Below the pieces are notes generated by a model. The model was not told the DNA's origin and did not search any database. It saw only the letters and a program-made list of their open reading frames with translations. The position numbers were made by a program, and so were the translations under genes. From contig NZ_CP010055.1 of the NCBI RefSeq assembly GCF_000801315.1, forward strand, positions 121,053-185,052: a stretch of 64,000 bases of DNA, written 5' to 3'. How positions within the stretch are numbered: position 1 is the first letter of the stretch; each line of letters starts with the position of its first letter. The stretch is from Hymenobacter sp. DG25B. Lineage in GTDB: Bacteria > Bacteroidota > Bacteroidia > Cytophagales > Hymenobacteraceae. Shown one piece after another: positions 51,085 to 60,444 of this stretch.

Positions 51085-54000
51085 TTATCGGGTGAGCAGC
51101 AGGCGCGTCTGGTAGGTTTGTCCGCCGCTGGTTACCTGCACCGTGTACATGCCCTGGGGCAGACTGGCGGGCAGGCGCAGCGCGTGCTGCGTCTGATACG
51201 TGGTAGGCGTCAGCGACTGGTTCCAGACGGTGCGGCCTACCATGGAAATCACCCGGATGTTGACCACCTGACCGGCAAAGCCGCGCAAGGCCAGCTGGGG
51301 CACGTGGCCGGCCGTGGGTGTAGGGAATACGTTCACCTGCCGCGCTTCCCGCTGGCGGGGGATACCGTGCGCACGGCGCTCTGCTGGGAGGCCCCGTTGC
51401 GGTCCACCTGGCGCAGGCGGTAGTAGGTCAGCTGCTGCAGGGGCTGGGCATCCCGCCACTCATACGAGCGCGTCGTCGTGCTCTGGCCCGTGGCCGCCAC
51501 CCGGCCGGCTTCCACGAAGGTGCGCCCGTTGGTGGAGCGCTCCACAATGAACGTACCACTGCGCGTTTCCTGGGCGGTCACCCAGCGCAGAACGGCGGTC
51601 TGCTCCCCCTGCAGGGTAGCGTCGAAGCCCGTCAGTGAAACCGGCAGCACCACGCCATCCCGACGGGTGTAGCGGATGGGGGCCGTCCAGATCTTGTCCC
51701 CGTCAGCCTGCGTGATCACGGCGTAGTAGTAATACGTGGCCCCGTTCAGGATGGGGTCGGTAAAGCTTAGTGTTGCCGCCCCGCTGGCGGTCGTCAGCGT
51801 CGTGGCCGCGACGCCGCTGCCGGGAATGCCGGCCAGCAGCTCAATCGACGTCACGGCTTCGCCGTCGGCATCAACCACGTTGACTTCCAGGGTCGGCGCT
51901 CCCGCCAGGGTCAGCTGGCTGCCCATGGGCTGGCCGCTGACGCTGAAGGTCACCTCCGCGTTGGCATCATCGGCGGCGTAGAAGCGCCGCTGTTGCATAG
52001 CTTCGAGCAAAGCCGGGCGCGTCAGCTCGGGAGCCAGCACCACCAGGCGGGTGTAGCTGGTGCGGCCGAAGGTGGAGTTGTGGTTATCATGGTCCATTAC
52101 CGGGCCGACGTGGTAGCCCAGCTTAAGCGCGTCCTTGAAGCGCGACTCATAGGTGGAGGCACTCGGATCCGAATAATCGGTTGCCGTGGAGAACGCGGGG
52201 CCCGAGCGCATGGCCATGCCGGTCACCACCTGACTGGCCGTGGCATTGAGCGGGTTCTGCAGCATACCGTTGTAGTCCGTCGCATTCGGGTGGGCCAGGT
52301 AAGCTACCACCCCCGTTTTCTGGGCCAGGGTAGCAAACAAGCCCGCCGTGCCTGTGTAGTCCCCTTTCTGCACGAAGACATCGTAGTTGCCGGCCTCCCA
52401 GCCGATGAGCTGATCGTAGCCGTAGACAATCACGTGCCCACCCCCCGAAATCGTGCCCCACTCCATGCCATACAAAGCGAGGAACTTGCCGTCGGTGTTG
52501 GCCTGGTTAGCCTGCTCAGCCTGCTGCAGGCCCTTAGCATAGGACGAAAGGACCATGCCGGCGCCATTATGGTTGTGCTCCGAGATGCCCAGGAAGTCAA
52601 ACTGCTCAGCTTGCCGGGCAATGGCGTAGTCATCGTAGGGTGTCAGCGCCCCGGAGGTGCTGCCATCCTTGTTGCCGTCGGAGTAGGAAGAGTGCGCGTG
52701 CAGGTTGCCGCGGTAGAAACGGTAGGTGCCCACCGGGGGAACGGTTGTAGTGCCCAGGGCCAGGGCCGGGGTGCTTGTCAGGTAGTGCGTGCTGCAGCCC
52801 GCGCCGTTCAGCTCGTACACAACAGCATAGTAAGTACGGCCAGGGGCCAGTCCCGTGACGGTGACCGTCGAGCCGGTTCCCCGGTATACGGCGTATTCAT
52901 TCGGGGCCACGGCATTGCCGCTGCCTAAGCGAGCGTTGGCCAGGTAAGCCGTGCCATCCACTGGGAGGGTGGTGGGCGCTTGTCCATCGCGCACGACCAC
53001 CAGGCGCTGGGCGCCATTGCCATTGGTCCAGCTCAGCGCCAGATTGTAGCTGGCCGGTACGATTTCGGCCTGTGAGGCCGCGATGGTGGGGGCGGCCACG
53101 AGCAGGCAGGGTTCCGTGGTGAAGAAGTCCTCCACCGCGGCCACCGGCTGATAGTTGGTGGCGCAGCCGCTGCCGTCCGCGTCGTAGATGCGGTAGTAGT
53201 AAGCCGTGTTCGGCTGCAGGTTGGTCAGGGTCACCTCGGTGCCGCTGCCCTGGTAGACGACCTGCTCCCCGGCGGAAAGCTGCGTGCCGCTGCCCCAGCT
53301 GCCGGATCCCGAGTAGGTAGCCCCATCCACGGGGGCCGTGGTCGGCGCCTGCCCGGCGCGCACCACGACCAGGCGGTCGGAGCCCGAGCCCGCCGCCCAG
53401 CTCAGGTGGGCCCCGGCGCTGGTCAGCTGATCGGCGGCGTGTGTGCCGGATCCCGTGACGGGCTCCGCGGCCAAAGCACACGGTGCCGTGACGGAGATGT
53501 TGTCAAACAGTGCATACTCAGAGCTGGTGGTCGCATGGTTCCAGAAGGCTCCGGTGTAGGGCAGGGCGGTCGTGGCGTAGGTGTCGTCCACGGCACTGCC
53601 TAACACGGTATAGGTGCTCGTCAGCGGGTCTTGGAAGGCCGTGGTCGAGGTGCCGGATTCCAGGGTCCAGGTATTGGATTCGGGATCAAAGGACACCCGC
53701 AGGGTGAGGGGGGCAGCTCCGTAGTTGGTCGTGTTGGTGCTCACCGTGGCCAGCGCGCTGGCGCTGGACAAGCCATTCGAGTAGCGCACCAGCTGAACGG
53801 GATCGGACGAGCCGCTGTTGCCCATGAGCACGGCGTAGCCTACCCCGGAAAGCAGGTTGGCGCTGCTCCCGGCAAGCACATAGGCCACGCCATAGTTGCC
53901 CGCCGCGAATCCGGAAGGATTGGGGCGGGACTGCTGCATATTCCAGGCCCAGCTCAACACGCGGTCATTGCTGCCCAGCACGGGGTTATAGCGGGTGGAG

Positions 54001-55954
54001 ACATCGCGCACGGCAAAATCCCGACCGGCCACCCCGCTGCTTAGGCGCAGCTGGTTATTGATGATCGAAGCGCCAGCCGGGGCCGATTCTGTCTCTACCC
54101 AGCTCTCAGCGACAACATCATTATCAGCACGATTGAAGTTATCGAGCAGGGACATATCCAGGTAGTACACGGCAAAGGTCGTGGCACTGGTGGCCGTGCC
54201 GCTTGGGGTCGTGACCGTAACGGGTCCGGAAGTAGCACCCGCCGGCACGCTTACCTTGAGCTGCGTGGAAGAAATATACTGCACCTGCGTCGCCACAGTA
54301 CCATTAAAGGCGACCGTTAGGCCCGCACTGGTATAGCCACTGCCGGTCAGCACAACCTGCGTGCCCGTGGTACCCTTTCCGGGAGAAAAGGCCGTGAGGG
54401 TGGGGGCTGGCGGGGCTTGTACCATCACCATGACCTCATTACTGGTGAGGGTGCCGCAGGCGAAGACCGACTGCACGGCGACGTAGTAAGTGCTGGCCGA
54501 GGCAAAAGCCGGGGTATACGTGGCAGCGGTTTGGCCCGTCAGCGTCGTGTAGGGTCCTCCGCTGGTAGTGGCGTACACCCACTGTCGCCCCCGGTGAGCG
54601 GGGTGATTTCAGTGGCAGTAAGGGTGGCCCCGTTTTCATTGGTGAGCAGGTTTTGCGCCGTGGTCGGAGCAATGGCCACGCCACTGACGGCCAGGGCCGC
54701 CGAAGCAAGGCTCTGAACCACGGGGTTTGAGGCAACCACCCGCACTTTATAGTTAAGTCCCCCAGGTGTAGCTGCGGGCATCGTTGCCGTGACCGTCTGC
54801 GAGGTAGTCATGTTATTGTTCAGCAAAGTGGCAATAACGGGCGGCGTGGTCGCAAATACGCCGCTGGCATCGGAGAGCTCCACGCTAAAGCTGTTCGTGG
54901 CCGCATATGACCCGGAAGCCTGAAAAGTAACCGAGAAGGAACCACCTGGGCAGACAGTGCTGCTGCCGAGCTGAGGCGTGCTGATGCCCGCCAGGGTCAC
55001 CATAAAATCCCCTGCCGGATACGTAGTAACGCCATCCGATAGCTCTACCGCAGCACTGCCCTGGGCCAGCCCGCTGGGGACGATTGCTTTTACATTTGTG
55101 GCGGTGGTAACCAGGCCTGAGGCAGTGACGCCGCCAATAGTGACGCTGGTAATGCCACCCAAATTGGAGCCGGAAATCGTGATTTCGGTATCCACGGGCC
55201 CGGATGTGGGCGCCAAGCCCGTAATAGTGGGTTGACAGCTCACCGCTGTAGTGGCGGAGTTACGTGGGGCGGGTACACCGGCTGAAAAATCAGTGCTGTT
55301 ATTGTCTGTATCCAGACATCCCTCACTTTTGCGGATGACGCTGGTTGTATTAGAGGGTGCGGGGGTGGGACCGGCTCCCTCATAGCAGTTTGCGGTCGAG
55401 CCAAAGCCCACAAAATCCACCAGGCTCCCCCCGCTGGGGCAGGCGCCCGATAGCGCTGTCGTGCTGCTGACCAGAGCCACTTTACCAGCCGTGCCCGATA
55501 GACTCAACGAACCGCTCGCCTCCGGTGCGGGCAGAGCTGCGGCAGCACCAGTTCCGGCGGCTTCCTGTACCAAATAATACCCGCCGGGAGCTATACTACC
55601 AGTTAAGGGAGTTGTTGCCCAACTGGTTCCACCTGCGGAAGCATACTGCACTGTATACCCAGCCAGTGAAATGGTGTTGGCCGACAGGTTGTGCAGCTCA
55701 ATGAAGTCGTTTTTGTACGGGGCGTTGGTGTTACCTCCCCCGCCATAGACCTGGCTGATCACTACGGTGGCGCTGCCCCCAGTACGGGTGCCGATTTGGC
55801 CCTGGCCGAACAATGGCAGCAGTAGCAGCAGCGTTAGCACAGGCCACTGGCCTCTGGAAAAAGTTGTGCTCCGCGGAGAATCCGGAGCTGATAGGGCAGG
55901 CGCACACGGGTAAGCCCCGCGACGAATGGCGCGGGTGAGAGCAGTAAAGTTCAT
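51085..55954 (-). pseudogene. Large T9SS-secreted protein with lamin-tail, IPT and PHP domains; two one-base frame changes
   Basis: Three frames join into one ~1,620-residue protein. The N-terminus has an internal hydrophobic signal (LTLLLLLPLFGQGQ) and a lamin-tail domain (VVISQVYGGGGNTNAPYKND). IPT/TIG repeats follow (LTAFSPGKGTTGTQVVLTGS), then fibronectin-like repeats. The PHP metallo-phosphoesterase-like domain has NLHAHSSYSDG (~52,680-52,710), ISEHNHN and YLAHPNATDY as metal ligands. The end is a type IX sorting domain (VNVFPTPTAG to TRLLLTR). The first break is at a five-G run near 54590 and the second at a five-C run near 51358; one extra base in each restores the frame. It should be exported and surface-bound, acting on extracellular phosphates. 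Confidence 0.7.
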
Positions 55955-56186
55955 GCAAGGGCTTAATGGGGTAGTGGCAGAAGGAATGGAGGGGCAAAGG
56001 TCGGTAAAAGAGGTCCCCTAAAGTAGTTGGATATGTTAAGGTTATGTTGCCATCACACCCTGAATATTGCAATTATTTAATATTTACTTGGTATCCTGCA
56101 ATTTGGCCCGACAGTGCCTACTGCCTGCCTTCCCAAGGGCTTCCCCATTCTGCTGCCGCTGGAAGGACCCTTAACAAGCGGCCGCT

Positions 56187-57698
56187 TTAGGTATGCCCGT
56201 CGCGCTCGCGTATAGTAATCCGGCCAATCGTGGAGATGCTCACCCCGAAGGCCTGGGCCAGCTGCTTTAGCTTTTGTCCCTGCCGGTGCCGGCTGAGGAT
56301 TTCCGCTACCTGCTCGTCAGAGAGCAGGTGATGATTCAGGATTCCCTTTGGCTTGATTTCCGGGTTGACTGCCCACTCCAGGTTGGTGTAATGCAGATTC
56401 AGGGGATCCCCATCCCGGGCCAGGGCATATTTCATCCTTCGGTTAGGAGGAGGGGGTAGAAAATGTTCCGCCACAAGTTCCGCCACCTTTACCTCTACCT
56501 GTCTCTTCCCCCGGGTTAACACGATCTTGGGGTGGTCGTTTCGCAAGTCGAGGCGCAGCAGGCACTCAGGGGAAATCTTGTCATAGGGCACACTCACTAC
56601 TTTGCCCTGATCGGAAAGCAACCATCGGGCGGCGATGCCTTGAATGAACACCCACCGCTCCTGCGTTTCCACGCGCTGAAGCTCTGCCAGGGGAAGGGTC
56701 TGTCCGTTGCTGAGTTTTACTTTTTCGGCAGAAATTACCTCTATCACAATTAAAGAGTTAGCGAACCCCTGGGTATCAAAGCCTTCCTGCGAAACCGTAG
56801 CCCCTGCTCGCAGCGGCTGCCCCGGCCGCAGGTAGTCCACCAACGGGATGCCCGCGGCCGTGCGCATCTCCCCGTCTACACCCGGCCATGGAGCTAGGAG
56901 CTGAGTGCCGCACTCTTGCGGATCTGATGAATTCAGTGGCGGGATCGGACTATGGGTAGGAGCAGTGCGCCAGGTGCGGCCCCGCACGATGTGCGAAATG
57001 GCGGAGCTAGTGACCCCAAATTCCTGTGCCAGCGCCTTTAGCATCTCCCCCTGACCGGCACGGTTGCGGAGTTGACTGACTTTCTCAGGGGTCAGCTTGG
57101 CCCGGTAATGGTCCTGGCCCCGGCGACGGAGCAACCGGTCAATGAAGACGTCCTGGATTTCCGCTTTATCGACCCATTGCAGGTTGGTATAATGCGTATT
57201 CAAGGGATTCTGGTCCCGGTGCAGGACCCGGGTGTGGCGTGCCTCCGCAGGGGGCGGCAGGAAATGCTGCGCCACCAGTCGCGCGACCGCATAATTCTTC
57301 GGACGCTTCTCCAGCAGCAGGTTCACTTGCGGGTAGCGCCCCTGGACGGGAGCGCGCAGCATACGCTCCCGGTCCTGGCGGGCATACCGCAAGCTGACCA
57401 CCTTACCCTGATCGGAAAGCAAGTAAGGCACGGTGACTCCCTTCAGCTCTACCCACCGCTCGTCGGTTGCCACGGGCCGCAGCTCGTTCAGGGGCATGGT
57501 CAGGCCATTGCTGAGCTCCACATGCCCGGAGTCCAGGATCTCCACCACCACGGCTGTAGAAGGCAGGCCCTGGACGGAAAAGCCAGGATGGGTGACGGTA
57601 CTGCCGGCGCGTAAGGCTTGACCTGGCCGTAAATGGCTGACCAAGGGTATACCAGCCGGGGTTAGAGGAAAGGACATAGGAGAAGAGAGGTGCGCCAT
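56187..57698 (-). CDS. Tandemly duplicated HNH (NUMOD4-like) homing-endonuclease-type protein
   Basis: The 503-residue protein consists of two related halves of about 230 residues. Each starts AGIPLV..LRPGQ.LRAG.TV, then has a NUMOD4-like strand pattern (VELKGVTVPYLLSDQGKVVSL; FIQGIAARWLLSDQGKVVSV). An HNH-like part follows (VLHRDQNPLNTHYTNLQW; ALARDGDPLNLHYTNLEW) and a helix-turn-helix (LKALAQEFGVTSSAISHIV; LKQLAQAFGVSISTIGRIT). The first His is kept in unit 1 but lost in unit 2, so unit 2 is probably not catalytic. Such proteins bind and cut DNA at specific sites. It lies alone, with no intron or intein visible around it. An alternative start is ATG 57677. Confidence 0.7.
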   Translation of the reverse strand: MAHLSSPMSFPLTPAGIPLVSHLRPGQALRAGSTVTHPGFSVQGLPSTAVVVEILDSGHVELSNGLTMPLNELRPVATDERWVELKGVTVPYLLSDQGKVVSLRYARQDRERMLRAPVQGRYPQVNLLLEKRPKNYAVARLVAQHFLPPPAEARHTRVLHRDQNPLNTHYTNLQWVDKAEIQDVFIDRLLRRRGQDHYRAKLTPEKVSQLRNRAGQGEMLKALAQEFGVTSSAISHIVRGRTWRTAPTHSPIPPLNSSDPQECGTQLLAPWPGVDGEMRTAAGIPLVDYLRPGQPLRAGATVSQEGFDTQGFANSLIVIEVISAEKVKLSNGQTLPLAELQRVETQERWVFIQGIAARWLLSDQGKVVSVPYDKISPECLLRLDLRNDHPKIVLTRGKRQVEVKVAELVAEHFLPPPPNRRMKYALARDGDPLNLHYTNLEWAVNPEIKPKGILNHHLLSDEQVAEILSRHRQGQKLKQLAQAFGVSISTIGRITIRERDGHT

Positions 57699-57910
57699 GC
57701 GGAATGCTCTTACATAATCCAGCCGGAGCTTTCAACAGGCAACTACCGCTCAAAGGTAACTCCCTGAAGCCAGAGAAACCGGTAGTGCCATTTTAACGCG
57801 TACAACCCTAGCTCTAATATCCGCTGTTCTATTAGCTATGCTGATTCAGCATCGATATCAGACTTTCATCTTGCTAGCTGTCAAGTGGCCCCCCCATGAT
57901 AAGGATCGAG

Positions 57911-57933
57911 AAGGCCGATTTATCGGACCTTAT
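57911..57933. repeat. REP-like palindrome, copy 2
   Basis: Identical over 23 bases, in the opposite orientation, to 20865-20887. It overlaps the end of the 57920-58201 gene, whose last codons (LDKVR and stop) are part of the repeat. Confidence 0.55.
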
Positions 57934-58201
57934 CTAAGCCGGATGACGCTAGTAGAAACACACCGGTTAAGGCCAACGATACCGCCACAATTAGCTTGAA
58001 CTCCATCCGGCCGTAGAAAAACAACAGAATGGCGCCGGTTGTCAACACATGAAGTAGAAAGAGTACCCGGCGATGCTTAGAGAAATATGCCTGTTTGGTG
58101 TACAGTCCTTGTAAAAAGCTGGCTACGTAAAAGGAAATGATGCCAATGGCATATAGCACCGCTACCGCTTCAACATATCCTGCTTTCAAGTAATCGGGCA
58201 T
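57920..58201 (-). CDS. Small three-helix membrane protein
   Basis: 93 residues with hydrophobic segments at ~12-32 (VAVLYAIGIISFYVASFLQG), ~45-63 (VLFLLHVLTTGAILLFFYG) and ~68-87 (LIVAVSLALTGVFLLASSG). A basic loop (YTKQAYFSKHRR) follows the first helix. No family is recognised. It should lie in the inner membrane. Its stop overlaps the REP-like repeat. Confidence 0.6.
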   Translation of the reverse strand: MPDYLKAGYVEAVAVLYAIGIISFYVASFLQGLYTKQAYFSKHRRVLFLLHVLTTGAILLFFYGRMEFKLIVAVSLALTGVFLLASSGLDKVR

Positions 58202-58597
58202 GGCATACTTTCTTAGGTGCTACTAGTTTGTTGAAAGGGCGGCTTTACTTACTGACAGAGGGCAGGAACGCAAGAGATTTAGTATCATGCCCGTTTGCTT
58301 GCGAAAGCTAATCTTAAAAAAACACCTTTCTAGAATGCCGTCTTGACAGGGGCCAAAACCACCACGTTTCCGAGACCCGTCTGATACCTACGATTATGTA
58401 AAGAAACTTTTCCGCGAAAGAAACTGGCCCTTCCCGCTTCCGTTTTCCTTCCTCTGTTCAATTAGACCACCCCCAGCATTTGCAAGCTCCGGCTCACCAT
58501 TGCCCTTTCTAAGCGTTGCTAACGGAAAGGGGTAGGTGAACCGCAGAATACCACGCGTCAACGCTACCTTTGGTACATACCTACTCCTCAGTACACG
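58202..58597. other. Intergenic region with a promoter near its end
   Basis: No supported gene. It holds TACCTTTG at 58565-58572, an exact TAnnTTTG -7 element, 25 bases before the ATG at 58598. No clear -33 box. Confidence 0.45.
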
Positions 58598-58981
58598 ATG
58601 AAAACGCTGTTCTTGTGTCTCTTCCTGTCTACGCTGCTTGGGTCTTGTGGCGTCCGTCAGAACGACATAATAGGCGTATACACTGTCCGAAATCAGTCCA
58701 ACAACTGGGACACGCTTAGACTCTTGAGCAATGGCACCTACAGAAGGCACTTGCGTTCGAAGCAAAATGCGTTCGTGTTCTCCCATACGGACAAGTGGCG
58801 GTATGGGAGCGGACGCCTTACGTTATACAACTATGTTCCGGAAGGAGACAACGCTCTTACCCCCGATACCAACCTTTCGCTCACAGAAATAACTTCTTCC
58901 TTGCCGGTAGAAAAAAAAGCAGGACGAATCGTTATTTTCCACCGACTCGAAACAGAGGACTTCTTTTATGAGAAACTCTGA
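58598..58981 (+). CDS. Hypothetical lipoprotein
   Basis: The lipoprotein signal is MKTLFLCLFLSTLLGSC (lipobox LGSC). The mature 110 residues are beta-rich (DIIGVYTVRNQSNNWDTLRL, then SNGTYRRHLRSK and SHTDKWRYGSGRLTLYNYV), like small lipocalin-type proteins with 'GxY..n....dtl.l..nGtY' openings. The exact ligand is unknown. It should face the periplasm. A consensus -7 element lies upstream. Base composition is more AT-rich than the transfer genes. Confidence 0.65.
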   Translation: MKTLFLCLFLSTLLGSCGVRQNDIIGVYTVRNQSNNWDTLRLLSNGTYRRHLRSKQNAFVFSHTDKWRYGSGRLTLYNYVPEGDNALTPDTNLSLTEITSSLPVEKKAGRIVIFHRLETEDFFYEKL

Positions 58982-59204
58982 GCATGCCTGCACACGAGGC
59001 CCGATTGAGGCGTGGCTCGCGGCTAGTTGCGCACGCACCATGACCTGCCCCTAGAGGAACTGTCAGGTGCCATGGGGTGGGCGAGAGAGAAGGCTTCCCC
59101 GAACGTCTACGCGGCAAGCGGCGTGGGATTCATGGCTTGAGGCAAGCCAGCTGGCTTTTCGTGTCTGGTACGTCTCGGAAACAGTCGTATAAGTAAACGT
59201 TACG

Positions 59205-59549
59205 TTAAGTAAGTAGCTGGTCATCAAACCAAACATCAGCAAATCCTTCTTCGGGTATTAGGAGAAAACACCAGCCTGGTCCTAAGCCAAGGTAGGGCAG
59301 CAACTCCGGTGCCCACTCTGCAATATGGGCCACATGCACGGGCTGAAAGAAGTCTTCTGCCTCCGAGTAGCCTCCGGCCCAAATGTACCAGCCACTGGTA
59401 TCTGCTTCGGGCCGATAGCGTACCCCGTGCAGCGGTCGTACCCCATGGCGTACACCACGCGACACGCCAAGCTTGAGGTGTTGCTCACACGCGACATAGT
59501 TCGTGTGGTATTCCTGGCATATCGCCTGTTGGGCTGCAAGTACTTTCAT
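59205..59549 (-). CDS. Imm33-like immunity protein
   Basis: The second half (SGWYIWAGGYSEAEDFFQPV, HVAHIAEWAPELLPYLGLGP, then GWCFLLIPEEGFADVWFDDQ) fits the pattern of Imm33 (former DUF2185)-type proteins, where 'GW.iw.g...DFf.p.h..h' and 'yLgLppGwrFl' are typical. These are proposed cytoplasmic immunity proteins of polymorphic toxin systems. ATG 59549 (MKVLAAQQAICQEY) is preferred; an in-frame ATG at 59582 is also possible. No toxin gene is nearby. Family assignment is from pattern memory. Confidence 0.55.
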   Translation of the reverse strand: MKVLAAQQAICQEYHTNYVACEQHLKLGVSRGVRHGVRPLHGVRYRPEADTSGWYIWAGGYSEAEDFFQPVHVAHIAEWAPELLPYLGLGPGWCFLLIPEEGFADVWFDDQLLT

Positions 59550-59592
59550 AGCCAATGAGACTAGGTAGAACGGACCGTCCAAGTAGTGGCCC

Positions 59593-60168
59593 TTATTTCC
59601 ACTGTATGGAATAAATGACCTTTCGCAACAGGGCTCGGTTCTGCTGGTTCCGGCGGGCCGAATACTGTCGGGCCATCCCCTGCACGGTCACTAGATGCGT
59701 CCCCCTTTGGTAGAAGGCCATCGTTCCGATCATGTCCAGGTGATGCGGTTTAGTTCGCACGGTAAACTCGAGCAGGACTAAGCGGCCTTGCTGCAAGACC
59801 GTATCCTCCACATGGACGAGATGGATGGGCCCTAACAACTCGCTAAAGATCTGGACAAACCCTTGTTTCACCTTGGCGACGGCGAAGGGCCGACGCTCCG
59901 GCTTCACGAGCACGACCAGGGTTTCGGAATGGATTGTATCCGAGGAAGCTGCATTGACAAACACATGCTGTTGCCCTGTTTTCATCGGCGCTAACCCTTC
60001 TTTTCTTTCATCAATGGCTTGCCAGGTAGCGGGGACTTGAACCGTCAGCATCCCGAGATCGTGGCGGATAAAAGCGGTGGGCACCAGCGCCTGGTTGGGC
60101 TTATCAGGCGAACAGCCGCTGAAAACCAGATAGAGAAGCAGGGCCGCTTGGCAGGCCAGTTTCGTCAT
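59593..60168 (-). CDS. Hypothetical lipoprotein
   Basis: ATG 60168 (MTKLACQAALLLYLVFSGC) gives a lipoprotein signal; the frame is open to 60285, but those 39 residues are not signal-like. The mature protein has a beta-rich PsbP/DUF1795-like pattern: LGMLTVQVPATWQAIDERKE, ETLVVLVKPERRPFAVAKVK, VLLEFTVRTKPHHLDMIG, then THLVTVQGMARQYSARR. Similar proteins occur in many Bacteroidota with no known role. It should be anchored in the periplasm. It lies 44 bases upstream of the Imm33-like gene on the same strand, possibly co-transcribed. Confidence 0.65.
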   Translation of the reverse strand: MTKLACQAALLLYLVFSGCSPDKPNQALVPTAFIRHDLGMLTVQVPATWQAIDERKEGLAPMKTGQQHVFVNAASSDTIHSETLVVLVKPERRPFAVAKVKQGFVQIFSELLGPIHLVHVEDTVLQQGRLVLLEFTVRTKPHHLDMIGTMAFYQRGTHLVTVQGMARQYSARRNQQNRALLRKVIYSIQWK

Positions 60169-60320
60169 GATGCAGGGGAGGGGAACATCAACCAGTGGCC
60201 GAGTAACATGAGGACTGTCGCAATTCGTGATTAGGCAACCGGGCTCGCACCCCAAATTGGGTAGGCCCTGACAAAGGGTAGGCAACGAAGGTAGATGTAA
60301 TACCCAAATCGCCTGAGCAC

Positions 60321-60420
60321 CTGTCCAAGAAAGGCTGGTTTACTGGTCACTTTGCTGGCCCCACTCAATAGCGCCAAAACATGGTTTTTCGGAGCATTTT
60401 TTACCCCTTTATTTGGACAG
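60321..60420. mobile_element. MITE-like element, 100 bp, inverted copy
   Basis: Exactly 100 bases with ends CTGTCCAA and TTGGACAG. Read on the minus strand it starts CTGTCCAAATAAAGGGGTA, has an internal hairpin (CCGAAAAAC with GTTTTGG) and ends CAGCCTTTCTTGGACAG. That is the same layout as the copies at 7774 and 16345. Confidence 0.6.
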
Positions 60421-60444
60421 CTTTTTTTATAGGTTTACAAACAA

